Shown here one piece after another: positions 47,340-58,154 of a stretch of 64,000 nucleotides of DNA; the first letter of the stretch is position 1; every line of letters starts with the position of its first letter. The position numbers and the translations under genes were made by a program. The notes under the pieces were generated by a model that saw nothing but the letters and a program-made list of their open reading frames with translations, had not been told where the DNA came from and searched no databases. Source of the stretch: Isoetes taiwanensis (taxonomy: Eukaryota > Streptophyta > Lycopodiopsida > Isoetales > Isoetaceae); contig JAJEKV010000057.1 of the NCBI GenBank assembly GCA_021234155.1, forward strand, positions 7,286,623 to 7,350,622, written 5' to 3'.

Positions 47340-47640
47340 CGTGAAGGCAAAGACATGCGCCTACATCACTGCAGAGGCACGAAAATAGAGAAAGCAAAGA
47401 GACGACTGATCCGGCCTGAGATAAGAATGTGAATAACACAGGGAAATCCAGAAAGAAATCCGGAATAGAAATTTAAAGCAAGCATGGAAAATCCTCTGTT
47501 GGTGGAAGGAAGATCATTTGAAGCAAAATCGTTTGACGAACAAACTGATGGCTACACAAAGGATCCACTGGCCGGGGAATCGAACCCCGGTAAACACTTT
47601 ACTAGCAGTAACCACCTAGGCATGGGCTCTCTGGCCCATT
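47340..47640 (-). mobile_element. Candidate tRNA-derived SINE
   Basis: The minus strand carries a B box GGTTCGATTCC (plus 47576-47586) inside a perfect stem CCGGGG...CCCCGG, and an A-box-like TGCCTAGGTGGTTAC (plus 47609-47624) upstream. Both are internal RNA polymerase III promoter parts. The flanking sequence does not complete an acceptor stem, so it is not a tRNA gene. The 3' limit is not defined. Confidence 0.5.
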
Positions 47641-47699
47641 CTACTCTATTCTGGTGGCAGCCAAATCCAGGACCCATGCTACCCAGGAGAGAATCCGGC

Positions 47700-48540
47700 C
47701 CATAAGGTTTGTTGTAGAATCCGGCCCAGATAATGCCAAATCCCGAGTAGATGCAGCAGATGGAAGACCCAGATGCAACCGTAAATCAGATGCCCTGTAA
47801 AGCAGATGGAGCCCTGCACAAAACTAGAAGGAACCCAGCCAATTCCGGCAACTCTGCTGCAGCCACTTGCAGCTCCAGGAGGTCGGATGCATGCCCGCGA
47901 CCAAAATGGAAAGAAACCTAATTTCTAAAAAAAAGAAGGGAAAAATCATATCGAACCATTACAAAAACGGTCATTCCAAACGATTGGAAAAAAAAAAACA
48001 ATTCCAAACCATTGCAGAAAACCTTGGAAATCATCTACAGCAAACCTTATGGCTTAGGTATTATTCTGTTTTTTCTATTCTTCGAGAATTGTATAGGTTT
48101 ATTGATGGGGTGCTTGTTGCAATCTACATGTTTTTCTAAGCGAAGCAACTGCACATTGAGCCAAATTGAGCAAGACAAATAAAATTGTTTTGCAATCCTT
48201 GTTTGTTGCAAAGCACCTAGATCTAGGGCAAAGTAAGGAGATCTAGGGGTTATAAAATTTGTAAAATTTAGAGGTTATAAAATTTATGAAAGTAGCCTAA
48301 GGTGGAGGATGCTTTTGACTGCTTAACTAATAGAATAGAATAGAATAGAATAGACACGTTTGTTCTTAATTTCTTAACATTGTCTTTTAATTTCTTAACA
48401 TTGCCTTTGTTTGTATGTTTGAGGCTGATACGTCTATAGGCATGTGGTAAATGCAGGGCATGCGCCCTAAACTTTGCTTGAAAAATAATCTTTTTTTTTG
48501 TCCTTTTCTTTGAGCTTAAAAAATTAATCCGCGGGTTCAT
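47700..48540. other. Intergenic, no gene recognised
   Basis: Poly-A and simple repeats, including (TAGAA)n at 48328-48352. It leads into the promoter of the second At1g01500-like gene. Confidence 0.4.
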
Positions 48541-48544
48541 TTTG

Positions 48545-48552
48545 TATAAAAA
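48545..48552 (+). promoter_or_regulatory. Probable TATA box of the 48.58-kb gene
   Basis: TATAAAAA within TTTTGTATAAAAAGCC, 31 bases before the ATG at 48583. The spacing to the ATG implies a very short 5' leader if this box is used. Confidence 0.55.
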
Positions 48553-48582
48553 GCCTCAGTTTCAAAAGGAAAGGCATTGGCG

Positions 48583-49149
48583 ATGGCTTCTTTAGAGATC
48601 AAGGTCCTCTACTTCACCCTCATCAGAAGCTGCAATTCCGCCGGATTTCCAAAATCGCTGGCGATGGTGATTAAATCAGGCACAGCGGCATTCGTAAATG
48701 GAAAACGGATTTCCAATTCAGAAGGGGCACTGCTAAATCTGAGACTGGATGAAGCAGAAGAAGAAGAATCTGGATCCCAAACTGTGACATACATTGGAAC
48801 GGATCATGTGGGCGCAAAGGGCTGTTTGGATTTTCAGATCCGGCAAGGAAAGGATATTCTGATGAATGCCAAAATTGAAGAGCATGGATCAATCTGGCAA
48901 ATGGAGTGCAAAAGGGGGCCGGAATCGGGGCGATGGCGAAATATGCAGAGCATGGAATTGGGCATTGTGGGAAATTGTTTGGGGTCCTCTGTAATCCTCA
49001 ATCAGAGTTTAGATTTAGAATTTGGAGCTAAATTTGAATGCAGAAGACCACTGCAAGTGATTTCCGAGGAGGAAAGGGATGAATGCCCTCAGAATAACCA
49101 GAGATTTTGGGTCGATAAGCTTTTGTTCAGGTGCATAAGAATTGGTTAA
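48583..49149 (+). CDS. Plant-specific protein, At1g01500-like family, copy 2 (188 aa)
   Basis: An intact intronless ORF. The true start is the ATG at 48583 (MASLEIKVLYFTLIRSC); an upstream in-frame TTG is not a plant start. Blocks match copy 1 in order: KVLYFTL, AAFVNGKRI, ALLNLRLDE, QTVTYIGTDHV, LDFQIRQGKDILMNAKIEE, SIWQMECKRG and SMELGIVGNCLGSSVILNQS, with an acidic EAEEEES insert. The family is annotated in flowering plants without proven activity, so no function is given. It lies 17 kb from copy 1 on the same strand. Introns are absent in both, and regions outside the coding blocks are not obviously alike. Either old tandem duplication or retroposition could explain the pair. Confidence 0.78.
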   Translation: MASLEIKVLYFTLIRSCNSAGFPKSLAMVIKSGTAAFVNGKRISNSEGALLNLRLDEAEEEESGSQTVTYIGTDHVGAKGCLDFQIRQGKDILMNAKIEEHGSIWQMECKRGPESGRWRNMQSMELGIVGNCLGSSVILNQSLDLEFGAKFECRRPLQVISEEERDECPQNNQRFWVDKLLFRCIRIG

Positions 49150-51027
49150 TCTTTTCTGTGCATTTTTTTTTGTTCAATTATCTGGATTGTACCCTGGAAT
49201 AATCATCTGGGAAGCAATATGCTGATGTACGTCCAGATCTGCTAAGGTATTATCAGCATACTAGCAAACAGTTGTCTTTTTGTCTCTACTCACATTATAT
49301 CTTGATGACTCCATCCCTGCCATGTCATGAAAAAGGACATATTTTGTCAATCGATTTGACAGAAGATTTTGTCCACTATCTGTAAGACTGTAACTTCCTA
49401 CACAAGTTTAAACCTCTGATTTTGCAGTGTTCATATTATATTTGCATTGCAATATATATGCATATGCTCAATACATTTAATATATACTGAAAAACCCTTG
49501 TATTTGGATATTTTTCATAAATGTTGCCATGGTGGTATACATATATGAACATAAACATAAAGGCATTAGGACATGGTTGCTCTCAGTCAGTCAATTGATG
49601 GATGGATGGATTTTTTACGTCATGCCACATTGACTATGACAATCAAACCACCAAACATGTACCACAATACGCTACCTACCTGATCAGGTAGTAATTCTAG
49701 CACTCTAGAATGGAACCAAGGTGAACATTCTTGGATCGACTGGCTATAGCAGGTGGCTTCTCCTCATCCATCTTCAAGAAACGTCATGATGTTGTGCAAT
49801 GGACCTGAGTTTGGCATTCTAGCATGCACAACAATTCCTGCCAAAACTGGTCACCCCAATGGGTTCACCGTTTCACCAGGTCATTGTTGTAATGTTGGAA
49901 TGTCATCCCCAGGACCATTCCATGTAACAATAAACTTATAAGTTTTGTGTCTGTCTTATCATAATCACTTCTTCTCTGGATACCTCAAGATAGCGATGAA
50001 TAACAATTAGATCGCTTGAAATATTTTGACAAAATCCCAAATTATACATGATCAAGTATAATATGAATGAGTCAATGCAAAATACACTAGCCTATTTGTG
50101 ATCTCATAGAAGTTATTTTTCCCACATGTATGAAAGATGAAATTGCCATTAAAACAAGCTACACTCCGAAAGACATGTCAAGGAATTTCATAGCTTGACG
50201 TGTCTCAAACGTGCACATAACATAAAGAAGTGCATTACTAAGCTTCATGGGTTATACATGATACTACTACCGCATAGTCCATCTTCTTGGGAAGTGAGAA
50301 ATTGCAAAATATGAAAAGTCTTAAATGCGCATATAAAGCTTCATGGCTTTACATGATTCTCGTAGTGCATGTTTCACTCTATTCCATCTTCTGGGAAGTG
50401 AGAAATTGCAAAATTTAGAAAGTCTTAAACGCGCATATAAAGCTTCATGGGCTTTACGTGATTCTTCTAGTGCATGTTCCACTCTGGGAAGGCATATACA
50501 CATTATATACAATTGTCTATTTATTTGCACAATTCTACAAACTGTGCAGATAATTTTGGGCATCTAACTTATGGAGGTTTAACATTTTGGTATATCTATT
50601 ACTTTTAGATGTTTTATGAGAATTTTGGCTCATATTTAATTAACAATATGCCAAGAAACTATGAATTGCTTCAATGAATGGATATGCTTTATTCAACAGG
50701 GAAACAACATATAATGTAAGGTGTTTGAATCTAGGCACTATTTAAATACATCATCTATAGAAACATATATAATCTAGTTCCCAATTTTACTTCTTGCCTC
50801 CAATTTTTCTTTTTTTCCTTGTAGTTTTTCATGTCAATTTGAGATGTGTCCTTTGGGGACTAATCTAGCAGCAACCACATTCCAAAGCAACTGGATCCAA
50901 ACTGTGGAAAGAAGGGTTCCAACAAAGTTATAAATTTACAGAGTCGTTATCAATCTAGCTGATCCCACGTCCAGCATCCACTGCATCGAATGCTTCTACA
51001 ATTGCTTGGTTGAATTGGGAAGAAAGA
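49150..51027. other. Intergenic with a SINE-like 3' end and short direct repeats
   Basis: Holds the TTTTTTACGTCATGCCACATTG segment next to (GATG)n at 49598-49632, and a direct duplication of about 110 bp at 50290-50365/50395-50480 (GGGAAGTGAGAAATTGCAAA, GCGCATATAAAGCTTCATGG). No gene is recognised. Confidence 0.5.
50285..50490. repeat. Tandem duplication, period about 107 bp
   Basis: CATCTTC(T/t)GGGAAGTGAGAA, then AGTCTTAAA(t/c)GCGCATATA, AAGCTTCATGG and TT(t/)ACATGATTCT...AGTGCATGTT occur twice in a row. The overlapping ORFs on both strands come from the repeat. Confidence 0.75.
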
Positions 51028-51038
51028 ATAGCTATGTT

Positions 51039-52327
51039 TTTTTTTTTTAAGGACGACAATCTATTATCAAGGAAAATCAAGATACATACAAGGGATCTGT
51101 GACATGGGACTCAAAATCTAGAGGACGAAATAGTCCACTAAGCAAAACCACCCATACACAGAATATAATCATAAGGCGTTTAATAGCCTCATCACAATCA
51201 TCATGTTCTGCGTCATCGAGATGGTCATCAACAGACATCAAATTATCATGCCACTGAATAGTACGAGGCAGGACAGCCTCGTGAGATGATATAACAGACT
51301 TCTTCCTCGCTGCCTTCTTCCAATTGACCTATTGCCATGACTCTTTAGTGCACTGAGGATTGGGACCATCAGCCATAACAACCTCAGAAGCATGAGAGGC
51401 AGAAGCAACATCATGGAGAGTAGTAGGAACTATAGTTGCAACTGATGGTGCTAAGGTTGACACCACCGAAACTGTATGTAGAGCATCTTCCATAGCTGAG
51501 GATCATGAATAGATGAAGAAGTAACAATGGGAGCTTGAACCTGGGAAGAATGTTGGGCAGATGCCTGAGACGCACGAGTACCTCGACGAAAGCTAACAAA
51601 AGCCTCCTTATCAGGAAACAAACGGGCTAATTCTGGACCATTCAGAAGCTTAAGATCCATCTTTTTATACCAAGGCCCGCTCTTCACAACTATACAATCT
51701 GGCAAAGGCAAGTCCACTAGCATAGAAACACAAATTCTTGGACCATTCATGATGGAGTGTGAGATATGAACCCCAAGTCCCGTTGTGATTGCAACTAAAA
51801 ATTGATGAGCTATTAGATCAGGAGGAAGATTAGGTAACGAGAACCAGCAAGGCATCTTTAATGCATGAACCATATCTGGTGTAAAGCCAGGAGAATAATA
51901 CTGGTACATTATATATTCCCCACCAAGCGGATCATTTTTTCTCGATACCAAAGAGTCCACTACATCATTACTTTCAAACATAATAAGAACAAAGTTTTTT
52001 GCCAGCAACTTGATGGATTGAAAAGGAGGAAATTGAAGGCGTCTCAAAAGCCAAGATAACCAAACACGGAACCGAGAAAAATCTAAATAGCCACCAGTAA
52101 AATACCCAAGAACTGCACAGGAAGATAAGTTCTTAGCACACTTAATATGAGCTTGATGGTCCACCTCAACCACAGGAATACCAGATGATTACATTCTGAC
52201 AGTTAGACTGGTAGAATATGTCATCTGGAGGTAATTGTTGTTGAAGTTGAATCTGTTGGGCTTTCAATGTGTCCAAGATTGCCGACAAAGTAGCTGCTAC
52301 CCTTGCCTTCCTTGATGCATTAGATAT
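51039..52327 (-). mobile_element. LINE-like retroposon copy 2, 5'-truncated, with 11-bp target duplication
   Basis: The minus-strand element ends in a poly-A tail (T run 51037-51048 on plus). Homology to copy 1 stops abruptly at the position equal to 9901 of copy 1. ATAGCTATGTT occurs at 51028-51038 and again at 52328-52338, exactly at both borders. A 5' truncation, A tail and 11-bp duplication together are the signature of target-primed reverse transcription. It supplies the uninterrupted sequence at the site where copy 1 carries the TIR element. Confidence 0.88.
51451..52173 (-). pseudogene. LINE ORF1-like protein, copy 2
   Basis: An ORF of 240 codons holds the DUF4283-like region: VEVDHQAHIKCAKNL, FGxRLQFPPFQSIKLLAKNF-type block, FVLIMFESNDVVDSLVS, DPLGGEYIMYQYYSPGFTP, PCWFSLPNLPPDLIAHQFLV, GLGVHISHSIMNGPRICVS and VVKSGPWYKKMDLKLLNG. 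It then continues FPDKEAFVSFRRGTRASQAS without interruption. Compared with copy 1 it contains an extra segment (about 45 residues including VLGYFTGGYLDFSRFRVWLS) that copy 1 lacks, so copy 1 has an internal deletion there. The reading breaks near 51.45 kb. No RT follows. Confidence 0.75.
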
Positions 52328-52339
52328 ATAGCTATGTTG

Positions 52340-54400
52340 ATAGAATTTGGCAGAAGTTGTAGTGACTGGGCACAATAATCTCATCAGAGAAGATATTGAG
52401 ATGGAGCTAGGATTCCGACAGTTAAGGGCTGGACATGGTTCGAACTTTAGCTTTAGTGGAATGCGCAAAGTCCTTATAATTGCATGAGAAGTCATGCTTT
52501 TATTAGTAGACACAACATTTTTGGCATAGCAAGGTGCCATTCTTATTTTTCTTGGTAATTTTAGATTCCTAAGGTCTAATATGTAAAATATTAATATTCA
52601 TTATCCTTCTTTGTAGACCATTTCTTCCTAGGCTTGAGAGATTGCCTGCTGTATCAGATTGCATACATCTGTGGTCCGAACATGTTGCTGGTGGTGAGAA
52701 CATCGTCAGAAGCTTTTAAAACTTGCTTGGATGAAGAAACAACATTTAGAAGTGTTCTAGAAATCTCATCACAATGAAATCGGTTAGCAGATTTTGGACA
52801 TTAGAGGTTTGAGATTGAATAGGTCCTTAGCCAAATATTGACAGATCAAAATGTCTACAACATAGCAAAAGCTTTGCAACACTTTCAAGCTTTTAGACGA
52901 GCAAAAATATAGCCAGTGCCCCAGCCATAGGATCAAAAAATCAATGCCAGCAATAAATTATCATGGTAATCTTTTGTCAGCTTATTATACCTTTTAATCC
53001 AATTTGATCAGACGATTGTCAAGGGTTGGATTTTGATATATTATCACCGTAATCTTTTGTATCAGTTTGTTGTGCTTTTTAGCCCAATCATGTGGTTTAA
53101 GGTGAATAATTGTATATATTGATATAGTTCTTACTTATTTCCTTTTGTCTTTTCCTGAATAGCAAGCTATCCCATATCCTATATCCTATATTATAAAACC
53201 GTGGTGTCTGTCTGTCCCTCCGCCCCAAGCAACGGCTTAGATTGTGCCATTGTCCCTTCACCCGATCGACAACCCAGATCGTGCCATGTGACATGAGATG
53301 CAGATCACGCCACATGGCATCATCAAAGCCATTTGAAATCAAAGCGTTTCACAAAAAGGTTGCACATGATGTCACGCTGCATAACAAAGTTTTTATTTTT
53401 CTATAATTTACGGTGTCATTTCGTACTCTTCATCTCATGGCGACCCCAATTTCGTCAAAGATGCCCTTATACAACATCAAAGATAAGGTAAATAAGCCAA
53501 TTTGTGTGATTTTCTCGGATGGAGTGATTTGTTACATTTTTTCTTTTCTATTGCATGGCTGAAGATGCTTTGATATGCAGTGATGGTGCTTCTCCATTTT
53601 TGGTCCTGACAAGGAGCGACTTCTTAAGGGCACAAAAGAAATCGGGAGAATGAAGCTTAAAATAGCAAAGGTGTATATGGTCAAATTTGATCTCTCAGAT
53701 TGTATTTGTGTTTAAGTCTTATAGTGGGCTCTAGAGATTGCGCAAATCTAAATTACTGTGACACAGCAAACATCATACAAATATTGCAGATCGAGATCCT
53801 TCCTTCCCGATTCTCAGTCTAGAAGCCTACATGGTGTGCCGCATTGTGCATATCAGAAGATAAATCATGCAGCTATGCATCTTTATGTTGCTAAAGCAAG
53901 TTAGGAGCATTTTTTCTTCATTTTGTAGCACTTTAAATTCATCGCCCCCTGTCAGATTCATCCAAATATCTTTTTTAAGTTAGGCGTACTAGCATATTGA
54001 TGGGGTCGGATTCATTCGAGATTCTTTCTTAACTTAAACTTTCCTGGCCTGAACTTTTTCTTTGCCTAGTAGCATTTCATTCGAAAATGTCTGGAGAGTA
54101 ATGTTAAAAACTTATTAAATTCATTTTCAAGCACCCTGCTTTGGCATGCTTTCCTGCAATAGAAATACATATTTAAGGTTCCATAAAACATCCCTGTGGT
54201 TGATCTATCGGCTCCCCAATGGCCAAACATTTTTGTGCTACCTCTCTATATTCCTCTATGTATTCAATACTGCAATAACCCTTCAATTTTGGATCAACTA
54301 TTCGTTCAAGCTTCTTCAATTTTTGCCTTGGCCAATTCTGGTATGTTTGCCTATGTTTATCTATCGTTGGAAGGTGCAGGATTAATAGCCGGTCTTAAAC
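52340..54400. other. Intergenic, no gene recognised
   Basis: Noncoding AT-rich sequence. A stretch at 53165-53205 (CCTATATCCTATATTATAAA followed by a GTCTGTCTGTCCCTCC run) is simple-sequence-like. Short ORFs have no domains. Confidence 0.35.
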
Positions 54401-54424
54401 ATAAGACCTCAACAACCACTACCA

Positions 54425-54665
54425 GAGGTTGGCCCCGTTTTTGAGAGGTCAAAATCAGCCACTTTAATACAAAGTTTTCATCAACTAGGATATTTGTTGT
54501 ATTCACATCTCTGTGAATAACCTTTGAGCTGCACCAGTGTGTAGATAATGAAGATCCTGGTAACACCAATACATATCTCAATGGTAGATAATGGTGGCAC
54601 CTTAGAGAACACAATAACCAATAAGGAAGACTAGATGAGCAATGTCTAAGCTTGGATAACATCTT
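54425..54665 (-). pseudogene. CrRLK1L receptor-like kinase fragment
   Basis: Minus-strand frames preserve part of a kinase domain: LRHCSSSLPYWLL (for LRHxHLVxLIGYC), HTGAAQRL in one frame and VIHRDVNTTNILVDENFVLK in another (the HRD catalytic loop with its Asn), then DFDLSK-like and TGPTSGSG-type residues. YLHTGAAQ plus HRDVKTTNILLDENFVAK is characteristic of the CrRLK1L (FERONIA/THESEUS) subfamily, which senses cell-wall and peptide signals at the plasma membrane. Only subdomains around V-VII remain, with two frame breaks. There is no extracellular part nearby. Confidence 0.7.
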
Positions 54666-54766
54666 CCTCCCTATTTGAAGTTCAGTGGATTGCCTCTCTT
54701 GCTCAGACAATGGATTATCTCGTTTCACAACCATTTTTTGTATTGTTGTCATGGTCTAACATGGTC

Positions 54767-54769
<3 letters not shown>

Positions 54770-54799
<30 letters not shown>
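54770..54799. repeat. T run (about 30), probable retroposon poly-A tail on the minus strand
   Basis: About 30 T followed by GAAGGCAAGGAGAATTTTTG and TTATATATAAAAAG. Placement beside a long noncoding stretch (to about 55.4 kb, with TGCTGCATTGTCGG at 55012 and 55396) suggests the 3' end of a minus-strand retroposon. No target duplication was identified. Confidence 0.5.
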
Positions 54800-57316
54800 A
54801 AGGCAAGGAGAATTTTTGTGTTATATATAAAAAGTACAGAGTACAATGCTTCAATCTTCAAGGAGGAGTACTACAGGAGTAAACTCAACCTCTTCGTCCT
54901 CCATGAATTGAAACTTATTCAGATGAGTAGCAGCAGATCAAAAGAGTGTAAGATAGATGCTAATAATTAAACCTGATTCTCAAAGTGTTGTGATTGAAAT
55001 ACGTAATGGAGTGCTGCATTGTCGGAGTCAGCTCCTTTCCCCTAGCTCGGCAAACCATTGAAAGGGTCACCCCATGAGAGCGTCTTCCACTTCCATTTTC
55101 ACATCAAGGAGCCCATACATCCTTGATATAAATAAGCACATCCATCTTGATAATCAGAGCAAATCACCATTTCTACCTGTGCACTACTTTTGGAGTAGAA
55201 TAGAAGACGAGCTATACTATCAAGCTGCCACTGCATATACTACTCTTACCATAAAACAAAAAGTGAAAGAAAGAAAAGAAATCAGTGTAAGACGAGCAGC
55301 CTGCCACTCTGCTCATAGAAGCTGCCACCGCTTCATGAATTCTGGTCTCTCGGTTTATAAACAAACAGATCTCCTATGAACTGAATCAAATCAAATGCTG
55401 CATTGTCGGGGTAAGCAGCCCATCGATTCAAGAGGAATATCATCAGATTTTGTGCTATGTAGTCATCGGATTTTGTGCTATGTAGGTTTACAGACTTGTC
55501 AAATAAACTTTGTCTATCCACAATCCGCATTAAAAAAGTGTCTAGACCAGAAGGACTATGTGTTACAGAAAACATAGATCAGGAAGGAAAACGTGATTAC
55601 CTTACAAATCGGGATATTGTCTTATCTATGTTTGATGCTCTAGAGAAGGCACTTCATAATAAAAGACAAGATAAGCCTGTTGAGACAGTTAAGATTATAT
55701 TTGGTGAAAAAAATAATAATAGCTTTTCTGGCTATAGATACAAGTATATAGACAGAATATACAATATGTAGTTAGGCCATGTAGATGTAGCGCAGTCTGT
55801 AACAACACTTTTAGTTATGATCTTAGGACACATCTGTAAGAAATTGCTTCTATTAGAGCAAAAATGCTAAGAATACAAAATGACAGAGTATAACTTACTA
55901 AAATGATGGTTGCTTGCTCTACAGACATTATCTGCATTTCTCCATAAAGCCATCAAAAATTTGGTTGTAGTTTTGAGCCCACCAAAAGAACATGAGTACA
56001 ATTATCCATAACCGTAAGGCGGCAAGGATCAGAGCTCATCAATGATAGATATATCATTTATCTTTGCTTGGGACAATGATCTATTTCCTCATCTTTCTGC
56101 ACTCTCAATTTCCTGCATCAACCAGTAAGAATTACACATTTTAACTACATTACTCACAAATTAAGAACAAGTTGCAGCCATATATGTACAAATCATAGGT
56201 CAAGTCTCCATCTGTAGAACAAAACATAATGGGTAACTTAGAGAATTGATCCTATGAGAATAACATCCTTTATCTTTCCAGTAATGGATAGTCACTAATT
56301 CTTATCTTAAGGACCGTCATAGTATTGAAAATACTGATCCTTCTTGCTCTAATGATATGATCGTTTCTGTGCTGCAAACAGATTTGTTCATGGTGCTAAT
56401 GCACGAATTCCAATCTGGCTCCACACATTTGCATTATGCCATTTAGTGGCAGATGATTTTGAGCAAGGATCAAAACATGAAGGCTAAACAAACTTGCACA
56501 CATTTCCAAAGGAAAAAATATGAAGTATGATCAATGGGAGCCGGGCCAATGCGAATGAATATCGAACAATGTATTTTCAACCTCTTTTGAACATGTCAAG
56601 TAAACATAGGTAGTTGATACATGTGTGTGCGTTTGAGCTAAATGTGAACATTTCTGTCATGTTACTCTTTTATTGATCCCTTTTATTCTTGCATATGACC
56701 TCATCATCATGAAATTAAATGTTTCTTGATAATCTTAATGAGTTTTAGACAGAGAGCTTGCCCATAGACTTGGAAAGTGTTTTTTGAATGTTCTTTTTTA
56801 TTTGTGGAGGGGGTTGGTAAATACCACTATTAGAGCCATTGAAATGTATAATTATGCATAAATAAGCAAGACAACTACATTGCCAATGAGTTGTGAATGA
56901 GTTTAAAAACCACTTATGGATGAGCATCCACAAAACTTTAACATCCTTTTGGCTACTGATTTGGGATGACAGAGGAACGAGAAATCAGGCTTGTAGCTGC
57001 AAGAATCAAGTACAGAGAGAAGCATATTGCAAAAACAACTCAAGACCGTGAATCTCAATTTAAAAAAGAAAGAAAGTATTACAAGAAAAGAAAGCTACAA
57101 CAGGCTGCCACAGAAACAAAAGACCAACATCGTCAAATTTTGTGGATCACGTCTAATATTGCTCATCATATACCCACTAAAGCTAAACAGTGGATCTTTT
57201 ATTAGTAACCATGTACTACCTCTTCATGTGTCTTCTCATTGTTTACTTATCGTTTATGCATGTGATTCCACATATGAAACTTAGGAAAACCATGTACGAC
57301 ACATTATAGAATCAAT

Positions 57317-57330
<14 letters not shown>
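54800..57330. other. Intergenic, possible retroposon 3' region then no gene
   Basis: The ORF at 55475-55771 has protein-like composition (DIVLSMFDALEKALHNKRQD) but no known domain. The remainder is AT-rich with no recognised feature. Confidence 0.35.
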
Positions 57331-57348
<18 letters not shown>

Positions 57349-57475
57349 GGAGAGAGTATTTTTTACATCATGCCACATTGGCAACACCTATGAGGATATA
57401 TAATTGATCCCTAGAGACTTGAACAGAAGACCTCTAAATTGCTAACCGAATGGATTAGCCACTAAATTGAACAAC
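57325..57475 (-). mobile_element. Candidate tRNA-derived SINE with microsatellite tail
   Basis: The minus strand has A-box-like TTTAGTGGCTAATCC (plus 57452-57466), B-box-like GTTCAAGTCTC (plus 57414-57424), then a body and the 3' segment CAATGTGGCATGATGTAAAA (plus 57361-57380) followed by (CTAT)n/(CTTT)n. The 3' segment recurs at 49611-49632, also beside a tetranucleotide run. This order (pol III boxes, body, simple tail) fits a SINE. Confidence 0.6.
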
Positions 57476-57479
57476 GAAA

Positions 57480-58140
57480 TCAAGATCACATGGCGACATC
57501 TAAGCAAGGGAAATTATATCATTTCTTAGTGCAAGTCAATATTGGTTGTCCTTGAAAAAAAGTCTTGGCAAAGCCAGATAAGTATTATGATCTTAACTTC
57601 CACTCAAGTGGAATATATCGCAATGACGACTTTTTGACATGCCAAAATTATATTGGGCTTTTAATTAAAATTCTATGTTTTAAAGTTATACTCGAATCTC
57701 ACCCATATACCGTACCTTGGACTAAAACACAAAATAACGGATGTTGACTATTGTTCAAATTTTTTTTACATTCTTTGTCTAAAATCCACTGAAGGTGGGC
57801 AATTTTCTAGTACTGATATAGTTTGCTATTTAGAATTCCTTTTTCGAATTGCACATCTAAAAGAATAAAGAAAAGGTTCCTATAGAGCATTTTGACTAGT
57901 TTCCATCAGACCTTTGGTTTCTATTCGTTAAAATTATTCTGCCATATCTTGATATCTAATGGCTGCAGCCTTGGCCGCTGTGAACATTTCTTTAGTTCAA
58001 ACCCATGCATTTGGATCCAGCATTAATGTTGTTAAAAGGAAAGAAATAAATAAAAAGTAGAGATCGACCATCTAAGAATCAATATATGGTTCAACCAAAG
58101 AGCTTAATTACTCAAGTGTGTTACTCAATAAATTTATGTT
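57480..58140. other. Intergenic, no gene recognised
   Basis: AT-rich noncoding sequence without repeats or ORFs of note. Confidence 0.35.
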
Positions 58141-58154
58141 AAATGAAGGGGATA

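Noticed and set aside
47570-47640. tRNA gene on the minus strand
   Set aside because: The T-arm is perfect, but no 7-bp acceptor stem or anticodon arm can be formed, so a SINE head is more likely.
48577-48582. Start of the 48.58-kb gene at a TTG
   Set aside because: TTG is not a normal plant start. The ATG at 48583 aligns with the start of the paralogue.
53165-53260. Helitron 5' end (TATATTATAAAAC followed by GTCTGTCTGTC)
   Set aside because: No TC start with a paired CTRR hairpin end was found, and the stretch is simple sequence.
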